Shown here: one piece after another, positions 1 through 10,084 of the stretch
How positions within the stretch are numbered: position 1 is the first letter of the stretch
How the letters are laid out: every line of letters begins with the position of its first letter
NCBI RefSeq assembly: GCF_042647465.1
Contig: NZ_JBHRVN010000004.1
Length of the DNA: 64,000 nucleotides
Direction: 5' to 3' (one strand)
Origin: Wagnerdoeblera intermedia
GTDB lineage: Bacteria > Pseudomonadota > Alphaproteobacteria > Rhodobacterales > Rhodobacteraceae
Notes under the pieces: model-generated
Seen by the model: the letters and a program-made list of their open reading frames with translations, nothing else
Told to the model about the DNA's origin: nothing
The model's database searches: none
Position numbers and translations under genes: made by a program

Positions 1-53
1 ACGCCGTGGCCCGCGCACCCATGCCTTTCCAACCCACCACCTACAAACGCTGA
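1..53 (+). CDS. gcvT: Glycine cleavage T protein, C-terminal end only
   Basis: The window opens inside a plus-strand reading frame (codons from base 3) that ends at TGA 51-53. Its last residues read AVARAPMPFQPTTYKR. The assignment rests mainly on position: it sits directly upstream of gcvH and gcvP, in the order gcvT-gcvH-gcvP normal for this operon, and a short basic C-terminal tail suits alphaproteobacterial aminomethyltransferases. Only 16 residues are visible, so no catalytic feature can be checked. Confidence 0.6.
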   Translation, partial: AVARAPMPFQPTTYKR

Positions 54-94
54 CGACATAAGCTGTAAGCGGCCTTTGCTGAGGAGCAAACCCA

Positions 95-451
95 ATGAAA
101 TATACTGAAGAACACGAGTGGCTGCGCGTCGAAGGCGATCTGGTCGTCGTGGGCATCACCGCCCATGCCGCCGAGCAGCTGGGCGATGTGGTTTTTGTTG
201 AGCTGCCCGAGCCGGGCACCCAGGTTGCCGCCGGGGATGAGGCTTCGGTCATTGAGTCGGTCAAGGCCGCTTCCGACATTCTGGCCCCGCTCGATGGCGA
301 GATCGTTGAAGTGAACGAGCGTCTGAGCACCAATCCGGCGCTGGTCAATGACGATCCGCTGGGCGCCTGGTTCTTTAAGATGAAGATCGATGATCTGTCG
401 GTGCTCGACGGTTTCATGGATGAGGACGCTTATAACGCGCTGATCGGCTGA
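95..451 (+). CDS. gcvH: Glycine cleavage system H protein
   Basis: Carrier protein of the glycine cleavage complex. Its lipoyl arm shuttles the aminomethyl group from P protein to T protein and then electrons to L protein. The 118-residue length is close to the family norm of about 125. The lipoylation site is visible as ESVKAAS with Lys57, and the N-terminus MKYTEEHEWL is typical. A GAGGAG ribosome binding site lies about 10 bases upstream of ATG 95. It is flanked by the gcvT remnant 41 bases upstream and by gcvP downstream, so the three genes very probably form one operon. A dispersed hairpin element lies between gcvH and gcvP. Confidence 0.98.
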   Translation: MKYTEEHEWLRVEGDLVVVGITAHAAEQLGDVVFVELPEPGTQVAAGDEASVIESVKAASDILAPLDGEIVEVNERLSTNPALVNDDPLGAWFFKMKIDDLSVLDGFMDEDAYNALIG

Positions 452-470
452 GGCCGGTTTTCGGGGAGAG

Positions 471-517
471 GCCGGGGCGCTGCCCCGGACCCCGGAGTAT
501 TTTTGAAAAAGCCAAAG
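471..517 (+). repeat. Dispersed hairpin plus AT-core element, copy 1
   Basis: A GC-rich dyad, CCGGGGC (472-478) with loop GCT and GCCCCGG (482-488), is followed by the core CGGAGTATTTTTGAAAAAGC and CAAAG (to 517). The same layout recurs at 22879, 41251 and 60455. Here it lies between gcvH and gcvP, its core ending about 55 bases before gcvP. It could be a weak intrinsic terminator or a processing site. The function is unknown. Confidence 0.8.
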
Positions 518-569
518 CGGGCGCGGCTCATGCGCGCCCCTTCCCTCCCCGCCTGCGGTTCCCGAGGAT

Positions 570-3413
570 ATGATGGCCTATACGCCCGTCGCTTATGACA
601 CCTATGATTTTGCCAACCGTCGCCACATCGGGCCCTCGCCCGCTGAGATGGAGGAGATGCTGAAGGCGGTGGGGACCTCCTCGCTGGAGGCGCTGATCAC
701 CGAGACCATCCCGGCCTCGATCCGTCAGGACAAGCCGCTCGCCTGGGCCCCTTTGGCCGAACATGAGCTGCTGGCGAAGATGCGGCAGGTGGCGGCGAAA
801 AACAAAGTCATGACCTCGCTGATCGGTCAGGGCTATTATGGCACGGTGACGCCGCCGGCCATTCAGCGCAATATTTTTGAAAATCCCGCCTGGTATACGG
901 CTTATACGCCCTATCAGCCTGAGATTGCGCAGGGGCGTCTGGAAGCGCTGTTGAACTATCAGACCATGGTCTGTGATCTGACCGGGCTTGATGTGGCCAA
1001 TGCCTCGCTTCTCGATGAGGGGACGGCGGCGGCGGAAGCCATGGTCATGGCGCAGCGCCAGTCGAAATCAAAAGCGACGGCGTTTTTCGTGGATGAAAAC
1101 TGCCATCCGCAGACCATTGCCGTCATTCAGACCCGGGCCTTCCCGCTGAAGATTGAGGTGATCGTCGCGGCGCCGGAGGCGCTGGAGGCGGATAAGGTTT
1201 TCGGGGCGATTTTCCAGTATCCGGGCACCTTCGGTCAGGTTCGGGATTTCAGCGCTGAGATCGCGGCTTTGCATGAGGCGAAGGCCATTGCCGTTGTGGC
1301 GACCGATCTGCTGGCGCTTTGCCTGCTGAAAGAGCCGGGCGCCATGGGGGCGGATATCGCCGTGGGCTCTGCGCAGCGCTTTGGCGTGCCGATGGGCTAT
1401 GGCGGTCCGCATGCGGCCTTTATGGCCTGCAAAGATGAGATGAAGCGCAATATGCCGGGGCGGATCGTGGGCGTCTCGATCGACGCGCGCGGCAATAAGG
1501 CCTACCGGCTGTCGCTGCAGACCCGCGAGCAGCATATCCGCCGCGAGAAGGCGACCTCGAACGTCTGTACGGCTCAGGCGCTGCTGGCGGTCATGGCTTC
1601 GTTCTATGCGGTGTTTCACGGGCCAAAGGGTCTGCGGGCGATTGCGGAGCGCGTGCATGTCCTGACCGTGCGCTTAGCGGATGCGCTGAAGGCGGCGGGC
1701 GCGAAGGTGTCGCCTGATCAGTTCTTTGACACGATCACTGTGGAAGTGGGTGTCGGACAGGCCGGCATTCTGGCCGCTGCGCGTCAGGAGGGGCTGAACC
1801 TCCGCAGGATCGGCACGGATCGGGTGGGGATCTCGCTGGATGAGACGTCAAACGATGATGTGTTGCTGCGGGTGCTGCGCGCCTTTGGCATCGATAAAGC
1901 GCCGGAGGCCGGCGGCCATCTGGGGTTTGATGAAAAGCTGCTGCGCACCAGCGCCTATCTGACTCATCCGATCTTCCACATGAACCGGGCCGAGTCGGAA
2001 ATGATGCGCTATATGCGCCGTCTGTCGGACCGCGATCTGGCGCTGGACCGGGCGATGATCCCGCTGGGGTCCTGCACGATGAAGCTGAACGCAGCGGCGG
2101 AAATGATGCCGCTCAGCTGGCCGGAATTTGGCGCGCTTCACCCCTTTGCCCCCGCCGATCAGGCCGCGGGTTATCATGAGGCGATCTCGGATCTCTCGGA
2201 GAAGCTTTGCGAGATCACCGGCTATGATGCCTTCTCGATGCAGCCGAACTCGGGCGCTCAGGGGGAATACGCGGGGCTTCTGACCATTCAGGCTTACCAC
2301 CGCTCGCGCGGTGAGGGGCACCGCGATATCTGCATCATCCCGGTCTCGGCGCATGGCACCAACCCGGCTTCGGCGCAGATGTGCGGCATGAAGGTGGTGG
2401 TGGTGAAATCCTCGGCCAATGGCGACATTGATGTCGAAGATTTCCGTGCCAAGGCGGAAGCTGCGGGCGACCGTCTGGCCGCCTGCATGATCACCTATCC
2501 CTCGACCCATGGCGTCTTTGAAGGCACCGTGCGCGATATCTGCAAAATCACCCATGAGTTCGGCGGTCAGGTCTATATCGACGGCGCCAATATGAACGCC
2601 ATGGTGGGTCTGGTGAAACCGGGTGAGATCGGCGGCGACGTCAGCCACCTCAACCTGCACAAGACCTTTGCGATCCCGCATGGCGGCGGCGGCCCGGGCA
2701 TGGGGCCGATCGGGGTGAAATCCCATCTCGCGCCCTTCCTGCCCGGCCACCCGGAAACCGGCGGTCAGGAGGGACCGGTCTCGGCGGCACCCTATGGCTC
2801 GGCCTCGATCCTGCTGATCTCCTGGGCTTACTGCCTGATGATGGGCGGTGAGGGGCTGACCCAGGCGACCCGCGTGGCGATCCTGAATGCCAACTACATC
2901 GCGGCGCGTCTGCGCGGGGCCTATCAGGTGCTCTTCATGGGCAACCGCGGCCGCGTGGCGCATGAATGCATCCTTGATACCCGTCCCTTCGCGGAAGCGG
3001 GTGTGACCGTGGATGACATCGCCAAGCGGCTGGTCGACAACGGTTTTCACGCGCCGACCATGTCCTGGCCCGTTGCGGGCACGCTGATGGTGGAGCCGAC
3101 GGAGTCGGAAACCAAAGCTGAGATCGACCGCTTCATCACCGCGCTCCTTGCCATCCGCGAGGAGATCAAAGCGGTGGAAGCCGGCGAGATCGCGGCCGAA
3201 GACAGCCCGCTGCGCCATGCGCCCCATACGGTCGAAGACCTGGTGGCGGACTGGGACCGCAAATATTCGCGCGAACAGGGCTGCTTCCCGCCGGGCGCCT
3301 TCCGCGTGGATAAATACTGGCCGCCGGTGGGCCGGATCGACAACGTCTATGGTGACCGGAACCTGATCTGCACCTGCCCGCCGCTGGAGAGCTATCTCGA
3401 CGCGGCAGAGTAA
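570..3413 (+). CDS. gcvP: Glycine dehydrogenase (aminomethyl-transferring), P protein
   Basis: PLP-dependent decarboxylase of the glycine cleavage system. It removes CO2 from glycine and loads the aminomethyl group onto lipoylated GcvH. At 947 residues it is the single-chain (fused alpha/beta) type. The PLP-binding lysine is in HLNLHKTF (about residue 697), followed by the glycine-rich HGGGGPGMGP loop; LGSCTMKLN is also a family signature. Two ATGs are adjacent: the GAGG at 564-567 is better spaced for the second (573), so the protein may begin one residue later. A strong terminator follows at 3422. Co-transcription with gcvT and gcvH is expected. Confidence 0.98.
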   Translation: MMAYTPVAYDTYDFANRRHIGPSPAEMEEMLKAVGTSSLEALITETIPASIRQDKPLAWAPLAEHELLAKMRQVAAKNKVMTSLIGQGYYGTVTPPAIQRNIFENPAWYTAYTPYQPEIAQGRLEALLNYQTMVCDLTGLDVANASLLDEGTAAAEAMVMAQRQSKSKATAFFVDENCHPQTIAVIQTRAFPLKIEVIVAAPEALEADKVFGAIFQYPGTFGQVRDFSAEIAALHEAKAIAVVATDLLALCLLKEPGAMGADIAVGSAQRFGVPMGYGGPHAAFMACKDEMKRNMPGRIVGVSIDARGNKAYRLSLQTREQHIRREKATSNVCTAQALLAVMASFYAVFHGPKGLRAIAERVHVLTVRLADALKAAGAKVSPDQFFDTITVEVGVGQAGILAAARQEGLNLRRIGTDRVGISLDETSNDDVLLRVLRAFGIDKAPEAGGHLGFDEKLLRTSAYLTHPIFHMNRAESEMMRYMRRLSDRDLALDRAMIPLGSCTMKLNAAAEMMPLSWPEFGALHPFAPADQAAGYHEAISDLSEKLCEITGYDAFSMQPNSGAQGEYAGLLTIQAYHRSRGEGHRDICIIPVSAHGTNPASAQMCGMKVVVVKSSANGDIDVEDFRAKAEAAGDRLAACMITYPSTHGVFEGTVRDICKITHEFGGQVYIDGANMNAMVGLVKPGEIGGDVSHLNLHKTFAIPHGGGGPGMGPIGVKSHLAPFLPGHPETGGQEGPVSAAPYGSASILLISWAYCLMMGGEGLTQATRVAILNANYIAARLRGAYQVLFMGNRGRVAHECILDTRPFAEAGVTVDDIAKRLVDNGFHAPTMSWPVAGTLMVEPTESETKAEIDRFITALLAIREEIKAVEAGEIAAEDSPLRHAPHTVEDLVADWDRKYSREQGCFPPGAFRVDKYWPPVGRIDNVYGDRNLICTCPPLESYLDAAE

Positions 3414-3421
3414 GCGTCACT

Positions 3422-3458
3422 ACGCCGCCCCCGCGCAAAGCCCCGGGGCGGCGTTTTT
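3422..3458 (+). terminator. Intrinsic terminator after gcvP
   Basis: A 10-bp stem (ACGCCGCCCC 3422-3431 with GGGGCGGCGT 3445-3454) is followed by TTTTT. It closes the gcv operon and insulates guaA. Confidence 0.85.
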
Positions 3459-3571
3459 CCTTGCGGCAAAGGTAAAGGCGGGGCAAAAGGCCGCGAAATT
3501 CCCCGCTCATCGGGCCGTCCCTGACGGGGCCGCCCCCTTGTGATTCTTTCTGCCACAGGATAGGCGAAGGC

Positions 3572-5131
<1,560 letters not shown>

Positions 5132-5148
5132 TCGGGTTGGACATCACA

Positions 5149-5179
5149 AAACCGGAAGGGGCAACCCTTCCGGTTTTTT
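5149..5179 (+). terminator. Intrinsic terminator after guaA
   Basis: A perfect 12-bp stem (AAACCGGAAGGG 5149-5160, loop GCAA, CCCTTCCGGTTT 5165-5176) runs into a T tract. Confidence 0.9.
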
Positions 5180-5250
5180 CATGCCGTTTATTCACGCGCG
5201 GAGGGAATGTTGCCGGTATTGGCCCAGAGCAACTCTCTGCGCGAGGGGAA

Positions 5251-5282
5251 GAAAAAACCCCGCTGGAGACCGGCGGGGTTTC
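5251..5282 (-). terminator. Intrinsic terminator after the BI-1 family gene
   Basis: Read on the minus strand, AACCCCGCC and GGCGGGGTT-type arms (5255-5281) are followed by TTTTTTC. It lies 25 bases beyond the stop of the BI-1 gene. Confidence 0.85.
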
Positions 5283-5306
5283 GAAAAGATCAGACGAGTC
5301 TGATGC

Positions 5307-6083
5307 TTACTCTTTGTTGCCCATGAACTGCAGCAGGAACATGAAGAGGTTCAGGAAGTCGAGGTAGAGGTTCAGCGCACCCATGATGGCCGATTTGCCG
5401 AGCCATTCGGTGTCACCATACTGAGCATGCTCAATATAGGTGTTCTTGATGTTCTGGGTGTCATAGGCGGTCAGGCCCGCAAAGATCAGAACGCCGAGAA
5501 CCGAAACCGCGAAGGCCAGAGCCGAGGAGGCCAGGAAGATGTTCACGATCGAGGCGACAACGAGACCGATCACACCCATCATCAGGAAGGTGCCGAAGCC
5601 CGACAGGTCTTTCTTCGTGGTGTAGCCGTAGAGCGACAGGCCCGCGAAGGCGATGGCTGTCACGACAAAGGTCTGCGCGATCGAGGTGCCGGTGTAGACC
5701 AGGAAGATCGAGCTGAGCGAAAGGCCCATAACAGCCGCATAGGCGTAGAAGACGACCTGCGCGGTGGCAGCCGACATACGGTTAATCATCGCCGAGAAGG
5801 CGAAAACCATGACCAGCGGCGCGAACATGATCACCCATTTCAGGGGGGTCGCGTAAAGCGCATAGCCAAGGCCGGTCAGATAGCGACCGCTGGCCAGCTG
5901 GCCCGCAGCGGCGGAAGGATCGGTGGTGTAGCTCAGGCCCGCGATGGCCCAGGCTGCTGCCGCAGTGATCAGCATACCCACGGACATCGTGCCGTAGACT
6001 TTGTTCATATGGGCGCGAAGGCCCTCGTCGATCTGCGCGGCCCGCGTGCCTGCAGCGGCGCGGATCGTCTGAAAGTCTGCCAT
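5307..6083 (-). CDS. Bax inhibitor-1/YccA family membrane protein
   Basis: A 258-residue integral membrane protein with about seven hydrophobic segments and the family's typical C-terminal stretch LNLYLDFLNLFMFLLQ. BI-1/YccA (TMBIM, UPF0005) proteins act as membrane stress regulators or calcium leak channels; in bacteria some interact with the FtsH protease. The actual role here cannot be told from sequence. The start is supported by GGAGG about 9 bases upstream. It is transcribed alone, converging on guaA with separate terminators. Confidence 0.93.
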   Translation of the reverse strand: MADFQTIRAAAGTRAAQIDEGLRAHMNKVYGTMSVGMLITAAAAWAIAGLSYTTDPSAAAGQLASGRYLTGLGYALYATPLKWVIMFAPLVMVFAFSAMINRMSAATAQVVFYAYAAVMGLSLSSIFLVYTGTSIAQTFVVTAIAFAGLSLYGYTTKKDLSGFGTFLMMGVIGLVVASIVNIFLASSALAFAVSVLGVLIFAGLTAYDTQNIKNTYIEHAQYGDTEWLGKSAIMGALNLYLDFLNLFMFLLQFMGNKE

Positions 6084-6237
6084 TGGTCAGCCTCCGTCAT
6101 TATGGCGAAAGCCGCCTGAGCAGAAAACTCAGGCGCTCTGTCCAAGATATCGGACGCATGGCCCGCAATTTCAAGAAGTTCCGTCCAATTTGCATGAGAT
6201 TCAGAGGAGTTTTTTCACCCCCCGGAACCTGCAGCTT

Positions 6238-6465
6238 TCAGCGCAGCCAGCTGGCCGGGGCGTCCCAGACCGGACGGGCGGCTTCACGGCGCGCCTCTTC
6301 ACGGGTGACGCCGATATCTGCCAGCGCGGAATCGTCAAGGCTGGCAAGGCGGCGGCGGGTCGACGCCAGCTGGAGAAGGCGCGACAGACGCCCGGCACCC
6401 GCTTTTTTGCCTCCCCGTTCGACGCGGGCAAGCGTCAGGGCGGAGGTATGGAGCGAGGCAAACAT
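6238..6465 (-). CDS. DUF1127 domain small protein
   Basis: A 75-residue basic protein. Its C-terminal half, RRLASLDDSALADIGVTREE, matches the DUF1127 (YjiS-like) signature of a short helical segment rich in L, D and R. Such proteins are common in alphaproteobacteria; some have been described as RNA-binding or as affecting stress and phosphate responses, but a role for this one is inference only. A GAAAGGA ribosome site precedes the start. It is divergent from the LysR gene across a 132-bp spacer, so the two may share regulation. Confidence 0.85.
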   Translation of the reverse strand: MFASLHTSALTLARVERGGKKAGAGRLSRLLQLASTRRRLASLDDSALADIGVTREEARREAARPVWDAPASWLR

Positions 6466-6569
6466 GGGATGTCCTTTCAGGAATGGCCCGCAGTTTCACG
6501 GCGCGGGCGGGGGGTAAAATTTCTGTTGCGTGAGATGCCAGAAGCGGTCAGATAAGTGAAATGAATGGT

Positions 6570-6591
6570 TTTGACGTGATCCATCAAAGGA
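6570..6591 (+). promoter_or_regulatory. Candidate LysR operator overlapping the lysR ribosome site
   Basis: TTTGA (6570-6574) and TCAAA (6584-6588) form a 5-bp inverted repeat with a 9-base spacer, the T-N11-A geometry bound by LysR-type regulators. The right arm overlaps the AAAGGA ribosome site of the LysR gene starting at 6598. Self-repression is inferred. Confidence 0.4.
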
Positions 6592-6597
6592 TGTGAT

Positions 6598-7470
6598 ATG
6601 TCCCGCCAACTCGATCTTACCGCTCTGCGCAGCTTCCTTGCCGTCCATGAGGCCGGGGGCGTCACCCGGGCCGCAGGCTTTCTCAATCTCACGCAGTCTG
6701 CGGTCTCTATGCAGTTGAAAAGGCTTGAGGACAGCCTTGGGATTGAACTGATGGAGCGCTCTGGTCGCGGCGTCGCCCTGACGGCTGCGGGCGAGCAGCT
6801 GATCGGCTACGCCCGGCGGCTTCTTCAGCTGAATGATGAAGCTTTAGCAAAATTGACCGGACAATCTTTGCAGGGGGAAGTGGTCCTGGGGGTGCCGTCA
6901 GACATCGTCTACCCGGTCATTCCCGCGGTGCTGAGGCGATTCGCGCATGAGCATCCGATGATGCGGATCCGCCTTGTGTCCTCTTATACGCTGAAGCTTC
7001 GGCAGCTTTTCGCCCAGGGGGAATGCGATCTCATTCTGACCACCGAAGACACCGTGGCCCCCGGGGGAGAGACTTTGCGCAGCCTGCCGCTGATCTGGGT
7101 GGGCGCCCCCGGGGGGCAGGCTTTCCGTCAACGCCCGCTGCCGCTGGCCTTTGAGTTCAACTGCATCTTCCGCACCGGCGTGCAGGCCGCACTGGATGCC
7201 GCCGGAATCGACTGGGTCATGGCCTCTGAGGCCGAGGCGACCCGCTCAATCGAGGCCTCTGTCAGCGCGGATCTCGCGGTTCATGCCCTCGTTGCAGGGG
7301 CCGAACCGCGGGATCTGGTCTCTGTTCCCCATGGCGGAAGCCTGCCGGATCTGGGTCAGATTCAGGTGAATCTTTACACCGGCCAGAATGAGGCCGCCGG
7401 TCCACTCGCCGCGATTATCCGACAGGAATACGCCAGGTTGAAAAGCCGCAGCAGATCGCCTGCTGGTTAA
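6598..7470 (+). CDS. LysR-family transcriptional regulator
   Basis: A 290-residue DNA-binding regulator. The N-terminal winged helix-turn-helix is at residues 4-62 (LTALRSFLAVHEAGGVTRAA then QSAVSMQLKRLE). The remaining approximately 200 residues form the periplasmic-binding-like effector domain, with the family-typical VVLGVPSDIVYPVIPAVLRRF. The effector is unknown. AAAGGA lies 7 bases before ATG 6598. Its stop overlaps the stop of the convergent oxidoreductase gene (7467-7470). The divergent DUF1127 gene and the convergent oxidoreductase are the natural first candidates for targets. Confidence 0.95.
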   Translation: MSRQLDLTALRSFLAVHEAGGVTRAAGFLNLTQSAVSMQLKRLEDSLGIELMERSGRGVALTAAGEQLIGYARRLLQLNDEALAKLTGQSLQGEVVLGVPSDIVYPVIPAVLRRFAHEHPMMRIRLVSSYTLKLRQLFAQGECDLILTTEDTVAPGGETLRSLPLIWVGAPGGQAFRQRPLPLAFEFNCIFRTGVQAALDAAGIDWVMASEAEATRSIEASVSADLAVHALVAGAEPRDLVSVPHGGSLPDLGQIQVNLYTGQNEAAGPLAAIIRQEYARLKSRSRSPAG

Positions 7471-8429
7471 CCTATTGTCACTACAACTTTTCCGGTCGAT
7501 TTTCGGCTGCGCACCAGGTCCAGAGCCTCTTCCACACGCGCCAGTGGCAGAAGGGCGCTGATATGGGGGGCGATCCGTCCGGCCTCAAAGAGGGCGAAAA
7601 GCTCGGTAAAACTCTCGCGGATCACCTCAGGGCGAAAGCTCATATAGCCGCCCCAATAGACCCCCAGCACCGTCAGGTTTTTGACCAGCAGCAGATTGGC
7701 CGGGATCTGCGGCACGCCGCCACCGGCAAAGCCCACGGGGATCAGCCGTCCTTCCGGGCGTGTGGCGCGCAGAGCCTCATCAAAGGCCGGGCCGCCAACG
7801 GTGTCATAGACCACATCCACGCCGCCCAGGCTGCGCAGGCTTGCGCGAAGATCCGGGGCCTCACTGTCGATGACCTCAGCGGCGCCTGAAGCCTTTGCCC
7901 GGGCAAGTTTCTCCGCCCCCCTCGCAGAGGCGATCACCCTTGCCCCCATGGCGGCCCCCAGTTCCACCGCGGTCAGCCCTGCGCCCCCCGCCGCGCCGGT
8001 CACGAAAAGGGTCTCTCCGGGCTGCAGGCGGGCGCGATGGCTCAAAGCCACATGGGCTGTTCCATAGCCGATCATAAAGGCGGCGGCCGTCTCAAAGCTC
8101 ATGGACCCGGGCAGCTTCACACAGCGATCGGCCGGGAAAACACCGGCCTCTGCCAGACCGCCATCGCGCCCGAAAACGCCCACCCGGTCGCCCGGCACCA
8201 GCTCCGACACGTCGGGGCCGGTGGCCTCAACAACGCCCGCAGCCTCCATTCCCAGCGTGAAGGGCAGCGGCGGTTTTTCCTGATAGCGGCCTTCGGTCAA
8301 CAGCAGATCCGCAAAGTTGACGCCGCAGGCGCGAAGCGCGATCAACACCTCACCCGGGCCGGGTTGCGGGCGGGCAATCTCTGCCAGGCCCATCGTGCCA
8401 TTAAGATCCTCAACCCGAAACGCACGCAT
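7467..8429 (-). CDS. NADPH:quinone oxidoreductase-like MDR protein
   Basis: A 320-residue medium-chain dehydrogenase/reductase of the zinc-free quinone oxidoreductase type: CGVNFADLLLTEGRYQ near the N-terminus, and the nucleotide-binding turn VTGAAGGAGLTAVELG. The substrate is unknown; the family reduces quinones or activated alkenes with NADPH. The reading frame is open to 8516, but MRAFRVEDLNG at 8429 is the conserved N-terminus and has a GGGAGAG purine stretch upstream, so that start is used. Its last bases overlap the end of the LysR gene tail to tail. Confidence 0.9.
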   Translation of the reverse strand: MRAFRVEDLNGTMGLAEIARPQPGPGEVLIALRACGVNFADLLLTEGRYQEKPPLPFTLGMEAAGVVEATGPDVSELVPGDRVGVFGRDGGLAEAGVFPADRCVKLPGSMSFETAAAFMIGYGTAHVALSHRARLQPGETLFVTGAAGGAGLTAVELGAAMGARVIASARGAEKLARAKASGAAEVIDSEAPDLRASLRSLGGVDVVYDTVGGPAFDEALRATRPEGRLIPVGFAGGGVPQIPANLLLVKNLTVLGVYWGGYMSFRPEVIRESFTELFALFEAGRIAPHISALLPLARVEEALDLVRSRKSTGKVVVTIG

Positions 8430-8756
8430 CGCTCTCTCTCCCCTGCTGCTGTGCAGCAAATCTGCCCCGCCCCCTGCGCATGTCAACCGACAGATGTTCA
8501 TCCCCCTCCGGGACAAGCATGAGCAATTTATCGCCAGGTGGGGAATTCCCTCTATTCGCCTATAAGATTTTCATTGCACTTATCGCGCTAAAGGCGAATA
8601 ACCCATACCTGTGGACTAAAAAACCATACCTAAGCATAGTTATTTCGCGGCTTCAATCGGCGTCAGGTTGAGTTTGTGCGGGAACCATCAGGCTCCGGAG
8701 TTGTTTCCCTCCGGTATCAGTGTGCCGCGTTCAGGCTCAAGTTAAGGAGTGTAGAA
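8430..8756. promoter_or_regulatory. Divergent intergenic region with paired repeats, upstream of the XRE gene
   Basis: A 327-bp spacer, notably AT-rich from about 8500 to 8650. It holds the direct repeat CCATACCT at 8603-8610 and 8624-8631 (21 bp apart, two helical turns), the inverted repeat ATTCGCCT (8554-8561) and AGGCGAAT (8592-8599), and two copies of TTATCGC (8528, 8580). AAGGAG at 8744-8749 is the XRE ribosome site. I see no gene. Operator function is inferred. Confidence 0.5.
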
Positions 8757-9119
8757 ATGAAACATCCCGTAGATGCTCACGTCGGCAAGCGGATCCGTCA
8801 CCGGCGGTGGATGGTCGGGATGACCCAGCAGCAGCTTGCTGATCGCGTGGGCATCAAATTTCAGCAGATCCAGAAATATGAAACCGGCATGAACCGCGTC
8901 AGCGCGTCGCGCCTGTTTGATATTGCGCGTGAGATGGATGTGCCGGTCAGCTTCTTCTTTGAGGGGCTTGATGCGGGTGCGGCCTCGGCACAGGCCAGCG
9001 ATCTGCTCGGTGATAAAGAGGCTCTGGAACTGGTCCGGGCTTATTACACCATCCCCGAGGCCCAGCGCCGCCGCCTCTTTGATCTGGCGCGTGTGCTCTC
9101 GGATTCCACTGCAGCCTGA
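8757..9119 (+). CDS. XRE-family helix-turn-helix transcriptional regulator
   Basis: A 120-residue protein starting MKHPVDAHVGKRIRHRRWMV. The Cro/C1-type helix-turn-helix spans about residues 10-64 (TQQQLADRVGIKFQQIQKYE, then SRLFDIAREMDVPVSFFFEG). A short C-terminal helical region may dimerise. The frame is open upstream to 8676, but AAGGAG 8 bases before ATG 8757 decides the start. This SinR/HipB-like architecture is frequent in alphaproteobacteria, including regulators of biofilm or stress; its targets are unknown. The repeats 125-200 bp upstream make autoregulation plausible. Confidence 0.93.
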   Translation: MKHPVDAHVGKRIRHRRWMVGMTQQQLADRVGIKFQQIQKYETGMNRVSASRLFDIAREMDVPVSFFFEGLDAGAASAQASDLLGDKEALELVRAYYTIPEAQRRRLFDLARVLSDSTAA

Positions 9120-9195
9120 CCGCAGCGGGCAGACTTGACCTTGGCCCTGCGGCTGCGCTAGCGCGGGCCGCAGAGCGAGCCAGGGGAGTGCTGCC

Positions 9196-10032
9196 ATGAC
9201 CGACCGCGAAGACCTTATGCGCGCGCACCGCGCACCCGGGGCTGTCAGCGGGCATCTCGCTGTTGCCAATGCTCTGGCCGATGCGGCACGGACTGCGACC
9301 CTTGCCTGGTTCCGGCGCCCTGCGCTGAGCGCCGACAGCAAGGAAAGCGACCGCTTCGATCCGGTCACCGAAGGGGACCGCGCGGCAGAGGACGCCATGC
9401 GCGCCCTTCTCGCCCGTCTGCGACCGCAGGACGGGATCCTTGGCGAAGAGCGCGGCAGCTCGCAGGGCAGCAGCGGTCTGACCTGGATTCTGGACCCGAT
9501 CGACGGCACCCGCGGATTTCTTTCCGGCACCCCGACCTGGGGCGTGCTGATCGCGCTGGCGGACAGCCAGGGCCCCTTCCTCGGCATCATCGATCAACCC
9601 TATATCGGCGAACGCTTTACCGGCGCGCCGGGTCTTGCGGAGGTCAGCGGCCCGATGGGCACCGCCCCCCTTGCGACCCGCGCGGCAAGGCCGCTCTCAG
9701 AGGCGATCATTTTCACCACCTTCCCCGAGGTCGGCACCCCCGCCGAGGCAGAGGCCTTCCACCGTCTTGCCGGTCAATGCCGCCTGCTGCGCTATGGCAT
9801 GGACTGCTATGCCTATGCGCTGCTGGCCGCAGGGCAGATCGATCTTGTGGTGGAGGCAGGTCTGCAAACCTATGATATCGCAGCTCCCATCGCTGTCATT
9901 GAGGCCGCGGGCGGGATCGTCACAGACTGGACCGGCGGGCCTGCGCATCAGGGGGGGCGGGTGATCGCCGCCGCCAATGCCACGATCCATGCCGAGGCGC
10001 TGAAACTTCTCTCCCTCGCCGGGGAGCCGTAA
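9196..10032 (+). CDS. hisN: Inositol monophosphatase family protein, probable histidinol-phosphatase
   Basis: A 278-residue Mg2+-dependent phosphatase of the IMPase superfamily. Metal-binding motifs are visible: PVTEGDRAAE, GEERG, the core WILDPIDGTRGF, and YDIAAPIAVIEAAGG near the C-terminus (the usual WD is YD here). The GTRGF context and the overall length resemble the HisN-type histidinol-phosphatase (dephosphorylates L-histidinol phosphate) more than inositol phosphatase or CysQ, but the substrate cannot be proven from sequence. A GGGGAG site precedes ATG 9196. No other his gene is nearby. Confidence 0.85.
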   Translation: MTDREDLMRAHRAPGAVSGHLAVANALADAARTATLAWFRRPALSADSKESDRFDPVTEGDRAAEDAMRALLARLRPQDGILGEERGSSQGSSGLTWILDPIDGTRGFLSGTPTWGVLIALADSQGPFLGIIDQPYIGERFTGAPGLAEVSGPMGTAPLATRAARPLSEAIIFTTFPEVGTPAEAEAFHRLAGQCRLLRYGMDCYAYALLAAGQIDLVVEAGLQTYDIAAPIAVIEAAGGIVTDWTGGPAHQGGRVIAAANATIHAEALKLLSLAGEP

Positions 10033-10084
10033 ACCCTTCCGTAACCCGGGGCTGGCAGACTGCTCTCAGTCAGGAGCGGATCTT

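Noticed and set aside
1848..3227. 459-codon frame opposite gcvP
   Set aside because: Shadow of the GC-rich gcvP coding strand, with a His/Arg-rich composition typical of antisense frames.
5137..5367. 76-codon frame between guaA and the BI-1 gene
   Set aside because: It spans two terminators and antisense sequence of the BI-1 gene, with no ribosome site.
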